Positions 32,307-42,136 of a stretch of DNA of 64,000 bases are shown one piece after another. This DNA is from Isochrysis galbana (Eukaryota > Haptophyta > Isochrysidales > Isochrysidaceae): assembly GCA_018136815.1 (NCBI GenBank), contig CM030935.1:4822999-4886998 (forward strand). Direction: 5' to 3'. Within the stretch, counting starts at the first letter, position 1. Every line of letters starts with the position of its first letter. The notes under the pieces are model-generated. The model worked only from the letters and a program-made list of their open reading frames with translations, had not been told where the DNA came from and did not search any database. The translations under genes were made by a program, and so were the position numbers.

Positions 32307-33639
32307 TGTCGAGTCGAGCGGAGCCGGAGGGCTCTGAGCCACTCCGTCGCGAGCAGCACCGGCGGCTAGCGCGGCGCTTTGGCCCTCCTCCCCACCGGGA
32401 GTCGGATGAATGAAATTCTGGACTGGGTCGGGCAACCCCATTTGGGTGTCTGGACGGGGAACGAACGGCGAACGAAGGGCTGTGGGGCGGCGAGGCGCTC
32501 CTAGCGGCCCTAGTGTGATGGGTTGTAAGAGATTGTTAGACCTACAAAGAACTCTTCCCTCAGGGAGGGAGCCTAGGCTGCTTGAGTGCAGCGACGCAGC
32601 GAACAACGACGGACAACGAGGCTGAGAACAACAGGTTACACCGACTCACGAACACACCGGAATCATTCACCCAAACAAAGCAAATTATCAAGCAACCGCG
32701 ACCCCAAATCACCGATAACTCAAACACGTCGCGAGAGACGGAGAGAGAGAGCGAGAGAGAGAGAGAGACTCCGCAGCGACGGCCGGAGCGTGTCTCCGTT
32801 GTAACTTCCCACGTAGCGGAGAGTCCGAAGGGTAGCGTCCTGTCGCGCGACCACGGCGATCACTTTGGATACAGATCGCAACGAGATATCTTCACGACAG
32901 AGGAAATCTTGCCGTTGAGCGTGAACCTTCTAGACGCTTCTAACGAACAACCCTGAGTAGCAACCAAGGGGAAGAAACACCAAAGGGGCCAAGGGCTTGC
33001 ATGTAGCTTGCATCAAGGGGAAAGATTCCCTCACCTAGGAAGCGAACCTACACCGGTCTCCAAGGGGAGATGGCAAATTAAACCTCAAATCTCTCGAGCG
33101 GATAGAGCAACCGACTCGCTCGCCAAAACCTTGACCGAGAAGAAAGAAGCAAGGACCTACAAGCCAAGGGTAGCGGACCTAGGGAATGTGAGAGGAAATT
33201 TCCGAACGCCAAGACGAACGCCAAACGCCGAACGCGGGAAGGCAACGAAACCCTAACCAGGCCAAGCAGAACCTACGAAGAACAGGCCTGGACAACAACG
33301 AAAGTCAGCAGGTCCCAAGAAAGAACCGGAACCCAACAAGAAACGACAAGCCTTGCAAGAAGCTAAACAAGCCTTCACAAGGTAACCTGAGAGCCTGAGA
33401 CAAGCGCGCAGCGAGTGACAGGCGACCTGGCTCCTTTGGGTCAAGATTACCCGAAAGGAGGAAACCTGGAATCTAGACCTGACAAACAGGCTAGAAGGAA
33501 CGAAACGAGAACCCGAATTCTAGATCGCTAGGGACGAACCCTACCAACCTAGATGTACCTGAGCTTCACCGTGTGGCCGCACGGCGAAGGACCTGGAAAC
33601 AAGAGCCTGGAAATCGCATCATCTAAGATGAATGCGACA
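32307..33639 (-). repeat. 3' LTR of the Gypsy element
   Basis: Same length as the 5' LTR. Differences seen at 32833 (T versus G) and 32888 (A versus G in plus reading). The polypurine tract GTCGGGGGG abuts its start at 33639/33640. Confidence 0.93.
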
Positions 33640-34016
33640 CCCCCCGACTAAGATCGAGACGTCTCCCGATGTCGAGCGGTGAACCTGGAAACAGAGACCT
33701 GGAACTTGGAACCTGAGCTGACCAGAGGTCAGAATCGGAACAAGAAGCAACGAAACATAGCGAGCGAAACGTGGAGACAAGAACACCCTTTGGATCCAAA
33801 GCGAGCACGAAATCGGCGGCTTAACGCGGCGGCCTCTTTCGTACGCACTGCCCCACCCACTTCTCCCTTTTACAGGAGCTTTGCTCGGGTGTTGCGCCGG
33901 GTGTAGAGCGCAGGCAGCACGCGTTCATCACCTCCATGATTCGCTCTTGAACTCGGAGCCCTAGCCGAGGCGTGGGGCTAGCCTAGAGGGACGGGTCCCT
34001 TACCCAAGACATGGGA

Positions 34017-37000
34017 TCAACGGGAGTGGAGCCTGGAGCGAGTGCGCGAAGACGGCGCATCGAGAACGGGAGGAAGAGGAGTATCCCTGGCCGACGAAGA
34101 AGTTGCTTCCGGGGACTCAACATCTTCTGGACAAGTCTCCTCGACGGAGCGATCATAATCATCAAGCAAATCAGAACAACGACGGAGCAACTCGGAACGA
34201 GGCTCCCAGGTGGCTTCTCGAATAGAATAGCCACGCCACTTCACGAGGTACTCGATAGAATCGCCATGGCTACGACGATCGAGCAACTTTTCAACGATGT
34301 ACTCGTCGTCAGCCAGCGGCTCTTCATCAACGAAAGTATGATACGGCCGGAGGTTCGAGATATGCACCTCCTCCTTGACTAACCGGTTCTCCAAATCACG
34401 GAGTCGGTACCTAGTGTCGGACAGAGCCTCTACGACGCGGTAGGGACCCGAGTAGATGAATTGCAACTTGTTGGCATGGCCTGGTAATCGCATGCAGACG
34501 CGATCCCCAGGTTCGAAACGAGCTGGTCTTTGAGACTTGATGGTAGCGTCACGGACTGACTCAGCCTGAGCGGCTAGGGTAGCCTCGAGAGCGCTGGACC
34601 AAGAGAGGCGGAGGCTCGCATTGAGCCTGGATGCGTACGAGCGAACGTCGGCGGACGCCGCCTCGAGAGCAGTTGGCGAAACAGACTTCGGATCAGAGAG
34701 TTGAGCGGGCAGACGCAGCTCACGCCCAAAGATCAAAGACGCTGGAGACCGGGAGGTAACACGACCGGAAGAAGCCCTCAACGAGAGGAGTAGGAACGGC
34801 AAATGGTCGACCCAATGACCGCCACCCTCGTTCGAGGCGCGCATCAAACGAATGAGCGTTTGCTGAGCGCGTTCGACGAAGCCTACACCCTCATGTCGAT
34901 ACGGCTCTGTACTCGACAAATCAGTCCCGGTGAGCTCCAGAATACGCGAAACAAGAACCGAACAAAGATTCGAACCGGCGTCGGTCCGAAGCTGCCTAGG
35001 GACTCCATAACGCGTCACAATCAAGCGGATGAACATGTCCAAGGCTACTTCCGACGAAGGATCCCCATTCGAAGGCTCAGCCTCAATCCATCGAGTGAGC
35101 GAGTCGATGAAGACGACCAGCTTGTCGTAACCCGAGACTCCAGGCACGAAGTTGTGAGTGGGAGCCAGTGAGAGCACGTCGCAGTAGACCACATCAAAGG
35201 GGTAGGTACCCACGGAGAGACCGGAGGGCGACGCTAGAGCCCTAGGTAGCGGCTTGGCGAGGGTGCACTCGTGGCATTCCCGGACGTAGGACGCAACGTC
35301 GGAAGACATGCCAGGCCAGTATACCCGAGTACGAAGAAGACCGGACATACGAGAAACTCCAAGGTGACCGGAGCGATCGTGGTAGGCAAAGAGGTAGCGA
35401 GACCGCAACAAGGGCGGAACATAGAGCACTAGCGAGTCCGGGTCGGTGGAGTCAAGGACGGTGCGATAGTAGACGAGCCCATCGTGAACGACGAAACGGC
35501 GAAACATCTTGGATTGCTGAGCGGGAACGGGAGCGGGAGCGACAGGACTGGAACACGAATCATCGTCGGCAACGGGGCCTGAGGCGGCGGCCGGCGGAGG
35601 CGACCCTTGGCCTGATGGCTCGTGATTGACCGTCTCTCCTGAACCTAGGAGTAGCTCTACGAACGGATCTTCCGCCAGGGCCGCTCTCATCTCTTCGGAA
35701 GTCGGCGTACCCGGGGCCAAATAACTAGACTGGATGGCGGGCCCGGAATCGGAGGCTCGACGACGAGATCGGTCCAAGGCTTGAAGCCCTCGCGCCGTAG
35801 CTACGGAGCGCGTGATGGCAGCCACCGGATGGGACCGTTCCTGCTCGGCTAGAGACTCTGAGCCAGGCTCACGTACCGCTAGCGGCGCTGGGCCGGCGAG
35901 TGGTTCGTCTTCGTGTTCCGGCTCCAGGGATGCTAGCCGGGAGAGCCCGTCAGCATCCTGATGAACAGCTCCTGGTTTATGTTCGACATCGAACCGGTAC
36001 TCAGCCAACTTGAGAGCCCACCGAGTCAGCCGAGAGGCTGGCCCACCGGCTACTTGATCCTTCATCGTATGCAGCCATCGCAGTGCGGAGTGGTCGACGA
36101 CTAACTTGAACCGACGCCCCCAAAGGTAGGGTCGCCAATTTCGGATGGATTCCAGGGCAGCCAAGAGTTCAATCTCGGTCACCGTCCAATGGCGTTCGGC
36201 CGAGGTGAGACTGCGAGCGTAATACCCAACGACTCGTTCACGGTTATCGTCTCCTAGCTGCGAGAGGATGCCGGCGATACCCAACTTGCTAGCCCCATCG
36301 GTCTTGACGATGAAGGGCCGATCATCCCTGGGTGGAGTCAAGACGGGCTCCGAAGTGATCGCTGTCTTGAGCTCTTGGATAGCTCGGCGACACTCCTCGG
36401 ACTGGGACTCCTTTGCCACGTCGCAGCCCTTCCGCGTGAGAGCAGTGAGGGGAGCAGCCTTAGCGGCGAATTGGCGAATGAATCGACGATAGTAGGAGCA
36501 AAGGCCGAGGAAAGATCGAACCGCTTCCAAGGAGTTGATGGATGACGGGTCGATGTCGGCGACAGCTGCGACCTTCTTCGGGTCCATCTTGAGACCTTCC
36601 CTCGAGACAACGTGACCGAGGTACTCCGTAGAGGTGGCAAAGAAGACACACTTGGACATCTTGCAGGTCAGGCCGGCCCACTCTAGCCGCTCGAGAACTA
36701 GGTCTAGCCGGTGAAGCATTTGCTCGAACGAAGCCTGTGCTCTGGCCTCTTCGGAAGGTCCCACGCCCGTTGACCAGATGCCCACATCATCGAGGTAAGG
36801 CATGCAGATCTCCCACGCTAGCGCACCGAGAACGATGTCCATCAAGCGGCACATGTAGGAGGGACCTGATTGGATGCCGAACGGTAGAAAGTTGAACTCG
36901 TATTTGCCACGGTGGGTAGTGAAAGCGGTGATATGTTTGTGCGACTCTTTGATCGGGATGCCCCAAAAACCAGAGGCTAAATCGAGAGTACATAAAAAGA

Positions 37001-37529
37001 GAGAACTGAGCGGCCCTTGGCCGGACGCTAGCCTATCAATAGCCTCTACAATGAGGGGTAGAGGGCTATCCTCGACGCGTAGCTTGGCGTTCGTGTCGCG
37101 GTAGTCCACGCAGAATCGAACGGAGCCATCTTTCTTGCTGACCAGGACTACTCGGGAAGCCCAAGCCGAATTTGACTTGCGAATAATGCCGGCGGCTTCC
37201 ATCTTGGCTACCTCCTCTTCTATGATGAGCTCGCCTGCGCGGCCCACTCTAGACGGAGCGTGCCGGTGAGGAACAGCGCCGGGGTTGAGTGGCAACTCCA
37301 CCTCGAGAACGTGCGTATGGTTTGGAGCCCCCGGGTGCAACGCGAAAGCTTTGATGCGCCGGGCCAAGAGTTGGCGTACTTCTTCTCGTTGATCGTCGGA
37401 AAGAAGCCGGTCTGGATCGATGGTGGCTGAGTCGAGTAGAGATCGTTGCTCCTCGCTCAGCGCGGTGACAGGGTCACCATCCCCCTCGCTTCCAGTCGGA
37501 GTCCAGCCCCGGTGCAACTTGAAACGCAC
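34017..37529 (-). CDS. Gypsy pol: RT, RNase H, integrase, chromodomain
   Basis: The frame extends upstream to an ATG at 37730; residue numbers below count from there. RT about 145-400: VLVSKKDGSVRFCVDYRDTN, LDLASGFWGIPI, FNFLPFGIQSGPSYMCRLM, and catalytic YLDD at 312-315. RNase H about 470-600: FIVKTDGASKLGIAG, AERHWTVTEIELLA, LVVDHSALRWL, HQDADGLSRL. Integrase: HHCC zinc finger (YHDRSGHLG to CHEC, about 784-820), then the DDE core with Asp in VYCDVL, LRTDAGSN (D917) and GFVERAQQTL (E953), a D-35-E spacing. A C-terminal chromodomain follows (EYIVEKLLDRRSH, LVKWRGYSIREATWEP), which in chromoviruses steers integration to marked chromatin. No internal stop. Expression is likely via readthrough and splicing as described above. 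Confidence 0.92.
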   Translation of the reverse strand: MRFKLHRGWTPTGSEGDGDPVTALSEEQRSLLDSATIDPDRLLSDDQREEVRQLLARRIKAFALHPGAPNHTHVLEVELPLNPGAVPHRHAPSRVGRAGELIIEEEVAKMEAAGIIRKSNSAWASRVVLVSKKDGSVRFCVDYRDTNAKLRVEDSPLPLIVEAIDRLASGQGPLSSLFLCTLDLASGFWGIPIKESHKHITAFTTHRGKYEFNFLPFGIQSGPSYMCRLMDIVLGALAWEICMPYLDDVGIWSTGVGPSEEARAQASFEQMLHRLDLVLERLEWAGLTCKMSKCVFFATSTEYLGHVVSREGLKMDPKKVAAVADIDPSSINSLEAVRSFLGLCSYYRRFIRQFAAKAAPLTALTRKGCDVAKESQSEECRRAIQELKTAITSEPVLTPPRDDRPFIVKTDGASKLGIAGILSQLGDDNRERVVGYYARSLTSAERHWTVTEIELLAALESIRNWRPYLWGRRFKLVVDHSALRWLHTMKDQVAGGPASRLTRWALKLAEYRFDVEHKPGAVHQDADGLSRLASLEPEHEDEPLAGPAPLAVREPGSESLAEQERSHPVAAITRSVATARGLQALDRSRRRASDSGPAIQSSYLAPGTPTSEEMRAALAEDPFVELLLGSGETVNHEPSGQGSPPPAAASGPVADDDSCSSPVAPAPVPAQQSKMFRRFVVHDGLVYYRTVLDSTDPDSLVLYVPPLLRSRYLFAYHDRSGHLGVSRMSGLLRTRVYWPGMSSDVASYVRECHECTLAKPLPRALASPSGLSVGTYPFDVVYCDVLSLAPTHNFVPGVSGYDKLVVFIDSLTRWIEAEPSNGDPSSEVALDMFIRLIVTRYGVPRQLRTDAGSNLCSVLVSRILELTGTDLSSTEPYRHEGVGFVERAQQTLIRLMRASNEGGGHWVDHLPFLLLSLRASSGRVTSRSPASLIFGRELRLPAQLSDPKSVSPTALEAASADVRSYASRLNASLRLSWSSALEATLAAQAESVRDATIKSQRPARFEPGDRVCMRLPGHANKLQFIYSGPYRVVEALSDTRYRLRDLENRLVKEEVHISNLRPYHTFVDEEPLADDEYIVEKLLDRRSHGDSIEYLVKWRGYSIREATWEPRSELLRRCSDLLDDYDRSVEETCPEDVESPEATSSSARDTPLPPVLDAPSSRTRSRLHSR

Positions 37530-37609
37530 CTGGAGCGAAGCTATCGGATGCAGAGACGGCAGGGTCAGCGCATTGACCCCGGTGTGGACGATCGTCACTG
37601 GCAACTCAC
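37530..37609 (-). other. Candidate 80-nt intron joining methyltransferase frame to RT frame
   Basis: Donor GCG/GTGAGT at 37610/37609; branch-like CTGAC with a pyrimidine-rich stretch (CCCTGCCGTCTCTGC); acceptor CTCCAG/GTGCG at 37530/37529. Length and signals match host introns in this window (for example 84 nt in TOP3). Removal joins ...YLSA to VRFKLHRGW in the RT frame. Without splicing the first frame stops at 37595. I saw no canonical -1 slippery heptamer in the overlap. Confidence 0.5.
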
Positions 37610-39253
37610 CGCCGACAAATACGTGCACGGCGGATGCGCGACCACGAGGTCCCAACCGAGATTTTGAATGTGAAGAGCATCTCCGCAGAAGTGGGGAATG
37701 TAGTCGATCTCCGACGGTCGTAGATCGCACGTCGCGACGTGCGCTCCGGCGAGTAGGAACATCGAAGACACGACCCCGCTAGCTTCACCGACGACTAGAA
37801 CGCGGGGTGGAGGAATCCCCTCGGCCGCGTCGAGCGTCACGGCGTCGTGGATCGCCGCTAACTCAGCGCAAAGCTCGTCAAAATGCGTCGGCAGTACGGC
37901 AGAGGGTGATGAATGAGTGCTCGCGTGCGGCCGCCGCACGGCTAGAGCAGCTTCGGCGAGATGGCGGGGCAAGATGACGGAGGAACCGCTAGCCCGGGCA
38001 CGGGAGGCGGCTAACATTTGGAGCTCGCGCGTAGGGGCGCGGGCAGTTGCAGTAGACTTGGCGGCCGAGGAACAACCAACCACGGCGATCCGGTGGATGG
38101 CCTCGGCAACGGAATTCAGGGGAAGGAGGTCGTCGCCCTCGAGTTTCGGTGGGCTAGACCTGAAGGGGGTTGGCTCCGGCGGGCGATCCCTGGAACGGGG
38201 ATCCTCCGGAGAGCCGAGAGAAAGAGGAGACGCCGGCGTCCGTATGGTGCGCGACGAGGGATCGTAGTCGACGGCCCCTGCGTCTCCCGAGTCTGCGGTG
38301 GCCACGGCGTGAGCGCGGAAAGCCGCAGCTCCCTTGGAACCTTCATCTTCATTGACTCCGGAAGCCGACCCTTCCGGGTCGGGAACCAGATCAGAAACGA
38401 GAACGGGTGCAACTTCGAGACGAGAGAATGAACACGACGACGGAGAAATATAACGAACCGGGGAGAGAGGTGAAGAGGAGACACTAGTCTCCGCCTCAAC
38501 AGCACGAGAACCTACGGTAGACAACGACGATTCGTCCGCAGAGCGGCTCCGGCTATGGCCCTTGGGAGAGAGGTCTCCAGTGGGGTCCCGCCGGGAAAGA
38601 GCAGAAACAGGTAAAGCAGCAACAACGTTTTCGGACGCGGCAGCGGCCACGTCGGACCTATCCATAGAACCTAGAGCAGAAGATGATACCGAGTCGACAG
38701 CCCTCGAGGGCTTCACAACTGATTGTTTACGAAACGAAGAGACCGAAGACGCGTCGAATCCACCTAGCCCACCCCCTTGGGCAGGGCCGTCGGGGGGTGA
38801 ATCCAGGGATGAAGATGCGTCGAAAGACCTAGGCGAATTTGAAGAAACCGAAGACAGCATAGTATCCGTAGAAATAGATTCCAAGAGGGGCAGCGAGCGA
38901 GAATCGGCCCCTAACATCCTAATAGCGTGCGGAGTAATAGAAGAACTTGTAGACGTACACGAATTTCGGAGAGTCGGGTCGCGACTATCTCCGGGGCAAA
39001 CCTGTTTCCAGGAGCCCGGGTCAAGTGTCGACTCCGGCTTCCGAGATAGCCGTTCGGCGGGGGCTTCAGCCGGCGAGGCGGCTCCCACCGTCGAGGACTG
39101 AATAGAGCTAGAGACAGGGGGAGAATCGCCGCGTTGACAGCTCTTCTCCCCAAGCGGCGTAGGGATCGGATCGGGATGGTGGTGGTGGCGTTCGGGCCCA
39201 CCGCCCGCGATGTTCTCCGCCAGGGTTTGAAGGACGGGGACCCCGCCGGACCC
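37610..39253 (-). CDS. Gypsy pol N-part: linker plus methyltransferase-like domain
   Basis: 548 codons in frame with gag; no ATG in the first 55 codons. Most is a Ser/Pro/Asp-rich low-complexity linker. The last 90 residues are well ordered: PPRVLVVGEASGVVSSMFLL, AHVATCDLRPSEIDYIPHFCGD, then LGWDLVVAHPPCTYLS. Motif I (V-L-V-x-x-E-x-S-G), the CDL acidic end of strand 2, and W-D-L-x-x-A-H-P-P-C-T-x-L match a group of phage proteins annotated as DNA methylases. The Cys in HPPC corresponds to the PPC motif of cytosine-C5 enzymes. Only the front half of such a protein is present before the RT region, so activity is doubtful; nucleic-acid or SAM binding is possible. No clear DTG/DSG protease motif is seen in this frame. 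Confidence 0.6.
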
Positions 39254-39256
39254 CTA
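39254..39256 (-). promoter_or_regulatory. Candidate readthrough stop codon between gag and pol
   Basis: CAG-TAG-GGG. The same frame is open for 548 codons after the stop (39253 to 37610) before the candidate splice. The following bases, GGGTCCGGCGGGGTCCCC, can fold back (GGGTCC or GGGG with CCCC). UAG followed by G and downstream structure is the arrangement used by gammaretroviruses for gag-pol readthrough. A simple nonsense mutation is the alternative. Confidence 0.5.
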
Positions 39257-42136
39257 CTGAGGCTTAACCCGGACCATCGAGCGAAGAAGCTTATGAATGT
39301 GCTCGTCCGATCCACACTCTCCGCAGCCAGCCTCACACAGAAAGCGAATATATGGCTGACAGATGACGGGGTTGTGAGCACCGTCTCCCGTGCCATATTT
39401 CCAGGCTTCGCTGGCTGGAGTGCCAGGAGGAGCGTGAGGTCGGAAAGCGCAGAAGGCACAGCCGTTTTCGTTCGTCCATTCGGTGATTCCCCTATTGATA
39501 TCGTCCGTCCGTGGAGTTTCCATTGAATTATCGGCCGGTCGGCACTTTGCTAGCGCCGCCGAGACCCTTGGGTGCTTGGCATAGCCTGCTACGGCCCAGA
39601 AGGGGGCTCGGGCCCGATTCCAAAGCTCGGGCGTCCACCGGGATACGCCCAAATCGGGCGGTAGCCCTTGGCCGTTCGCCGGCGGATCGCAGCGACGGCT
39701 GGGCGACCGAGACGAGCCTCCCTTTCGACCCGGTGGATCGGTCAGTATAGCCGGCAACGGTGAGTTGGAGTGGTAACTTGCCGGCGGTGCAGCAGCCCGA
39801 TAATCAGGCTTCGAAGCAGGCGAATGTCCCTGTCCGCGAAGAGCTTCCGCCACGGTAGCTTGGACGGCCGCCTGCACGGCGGCAACCATGTCCGTGGTCG
39901 AAGCGGTCTTCTGGGACGAGGAAGTCTCGTTCTTTGCCTCGCCTGAGGCCTTAGTGCGTACGCTAGCCACGGTTTGCTTCGTCAAGGGCCGGGATTGATG
40001 ACGCTTCACCCGGGCCTGCTCGTAAGGGCTGAGGTACCGTTGGCAGAGGTTGACGCACGAGAGCGCCGACCGACCTAGCTCGTGGTTCTCTACGCGGAAA
40101 CGAGTCTCCGCGAGCACCTCCGCAAATTTAATAGCATTATCGACGCCGCGCTGAGGATCAACCTTATCGTTCCGGATGATTTCTTCGAACCTCTGGTTGA
40201 TCTCATGGGCCATGTTTGGATGATCCCACACGTTGGTGGAGTCAACCGCGGAATCGCCAAGCTTGCGGATGTAGGCGCGAACCAAATTCTTGCTGAGCTC
40301 ACATAGATCAGCGCCGGCCTCGCGCTCCCTCATGCGGTCCCACTCCATCGACGCCGAGTCTTTCGCGAAACCATCGGCCCCGTTTGCGAAGGTCCCGTCG
40401 CATTTGCGAAGAAGGACGTCAGCAGCGAGGACAGGGTTGAAAGCGAGAGCGCGATCCTCCACTAGATCAAGGAGGAAGGCGAAGATGCGGGAATTGCCGC
40501 TGGAATTGGCGCCGGCTGCCGCGAGGAGGGAGGTAAATATTTCGCGATGATCGCAGCCGAGCGCTAGTGCCCGCTCCAACGGCTTGATGAGCGTGAGTCG
40601 AAATTCGTTCCAGGCTGTTGCCGCCGTTTGCACGTTATCGGAGGCGAGGGCCTTTGGGAAGCGGAGCTCCGAAAGCTCTTTGCCCATCCTGACCTGATGG
40701 TGAAGGGTTTGCTCGGCTGAAAAGCGGCTACGCACCCATTTGAGCAAGTGGTCCTCCTCCATGAAAATTCGGCAATGCCAAACGTTGCCCGCCAGGGAGA
40801 GGTTGCTCTTCAAAATGGTGTGGATGAGCTCATGCTCGTCGGAGTCGCGGTAAAGTGCGGCCAGATCGCGTGAGGGCAGGGCGAGGAGATTTTTCCACTC
40901 GCTTACAACTGCCTCTCGCTCATCCATCCCCACCGCAAGGCAGGGGTCGCGAGGGTGGCGGAACGGCACCATCGGGGTCGGGCCCCGGTAAAGGCTCTGA
41001 TCCTGGCGGCGGGGTTCCGATTTGGAGGTCGGGTACGCCGACCGTGGAACCCTAGAAGCCGGAGAGGCGTGGCCCTTTGGGTCTAGAGCAGGAGGCTCGC
41101 CCATGGGTGGTTCCCTCTGAACCGGCCTAGCAGAATCCGCAGCCGCCTCGGTCCGATCCATGGACGGACTTGAAGCGGGCTCTTGGCGGGCTTGGAGTAG
41201 CTGAGTCAGGGCTTTGAACCCTGCTTCAACTTGATCCCGGAGAAGCCCCTCCCTCGCCTCTGCCGCGGCAAGGGATGACTGCAGGCGCTCCACAGCCCCT
41301 TTTAGGGTGTTGGTCTGCGCTTGAAGCCTTGCCATTTCCGCATCCTGACGCGCCGCGGCCGTCTCGATCGGGGTGATCTCTTGATCAAGGACCCCTTTTG
41401 ATGACGGCGGGGCATAGTCCCGGTAGGCGGGGCTTCGGAAGCTGATCCCCTCCCCTTCACCGACCTCAGACTCATCATCTCGAAGGTGAGGAGGTGGGTC
41501 AAACTGAATCAGAGGGAGGGGGCCTTCCTCCACCTCATTGGCCAGCTCAGCGGCACTGAAGTTGGCCTCATGTGGGAGAGGGTCATGCTCCACCATGGCC
41601 CACTGTAATTGCACCCGGTGGGTGCCGAAGGCAGCGGACGGAGGCTCGCCATCCGACACGAGCTGGTCGGAGCCAATCATGGGGATAGCAGCCGGAGTGA
41701 TGGGTGGCATTGGCGCAGCCTCAGTGGTCGTGGGATCACTCGGGAACCCCTCGGGAACAGAAGCTGCAGCGGGCAGAGAAGGTTCCCTGAGGGGTTCCTC
41801 CTCTGCGGCCGAGGACGTGAGCTTTGATTTCGTGCTTGTCGAGTCGAGCGGAGCCGGAGGGCTCTGAGCCACTCCGTCGCGAGCAGCACCGGCGGCTAGC
41901 GCGGCGCTTTGGCCCTCCTCCCCACCGGGAGTCGGATGAATGAAATTCTGGACTGGGTCGGGCAACCCCATTTGGGTGTCTGGACGGGGAACGAACGGCG
42001 AACGAAGGGCTGTGGGGCGGCGAGGCGCTCCTAGCGGCCCTAGTGTGATGGGTTGTAAGAGATTGTTAGACCTACAAAGAACTCTTCCCTCAGGGAGGGA
42101 GCCTAGGCTGCTTGAGTGCAGCGACGCAGCGAACAA
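39254..42136 (-). CDS. Gag protein of Gypsy element
   Basis: 960 codons from ATG at 42136 to TAG at 39256-39254. The N-terminal 110 residues (encoded in the LTR) are Pro/Ala-rich. An acidic middle and a coiled-coil-like stretch follow (AEMARLQAQTNTLKGAVERL). A helical capsid-like region comes next (DEREAVVSEWKNLLALP, LERALALGCDHREIFTSLL, RAYIRKLGDSAVDSTNVWD). The tail has Cys/His clusters (CAFCAF, CQPYIRFLCEAGCGECGSDEHIHK) instead of a standard CCHC knuckle, presumably RNA-binding. The codon after the stop stays open in the same frame, suggesting a gag-pol extension by readthrough. Confidence 0.8.
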   Translation of the reverse strand: MFAASLHSSSLGSLPEGRVLCRSNNLLQPITLGPLGAPRRPTALRSPFVPRPDTQMGLPDPVQNFIHPTPGGEEGQSAALAAGAARDGVAQSPPAPLDSTSTKSKLTSSAAEEEPLREPSLPAAASVPEGFPSDPTTTEAAPMPPITPAAIPMIGSDQLVSDGEPPSAAFGTHRVQLQWAMVEHDPLPHEANFSAAELANEVEEGPLPLIQFDPPPHLRDDESEVGEGEGISFRSPAYRDYAPPSSKGVLDQEITPIETAAARQDAEMARLQAQTNTLKGAVERLQSSLAAAEAREGLLRDQVEAGFKALTQLLQARQEPASSPSMDRTEAAADSARPVQREPPMGEPPALDPKGHASPASRVPRSAYPTSKSEPRRQDQSLYRGPTPMVPFRHPRDPCLAVGMDEREAVVSEWKNLLALPSRDLAALYRDSDEHELIHTILKSNLSLAGNVWHCRIFMEEDHLLKWVRSRFSAEQTLHHQVRMGKELSELRFPKALASDNVQTAATAWNEFRLTLIKPLERALALGCDHREIFTSLLAAAGANSSGNSRIFAFLLDLVEDRALAFNPVLAADVLLRKCDGTFANGADGFAKDSASMEWDRMREREAGADLCELSKNLVRAYIRKLGDSAVDSTNVWDHPNMAHEINQRFEEIIRNDKVDPQRGVDNAIKFAEVLAETRFRVENHELGRSALSCVNLCQRYLSPYEQARVKRHQSRPLTKQTVASVRTKASGEAKNETSSSQKTASTTDMVAAVQAAVQATVAEALRGQGHSPASKPDYRAAAPPASYHSNSPLPAILTDPPGRKGGSSRSPSRRCDPPANGQGLPPDLGVSRWTPELWNRARAPFWAVAGYAKHPRVSAALAKCRPADNSMETPRTDDINRGITEWTNENGCAFCAFRPHAPPGTPASEAWKYGTGDGAHNPVICQPYIRFLCEAGCGECGSDEHIHKLLRSMVRVKPQ

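Noticed and set aside
37421-37782. Plus-strand ORFs over the Gypsy pol and linker
   Set aside because: Antisense shadows of the intact minus-strand polyprotein.
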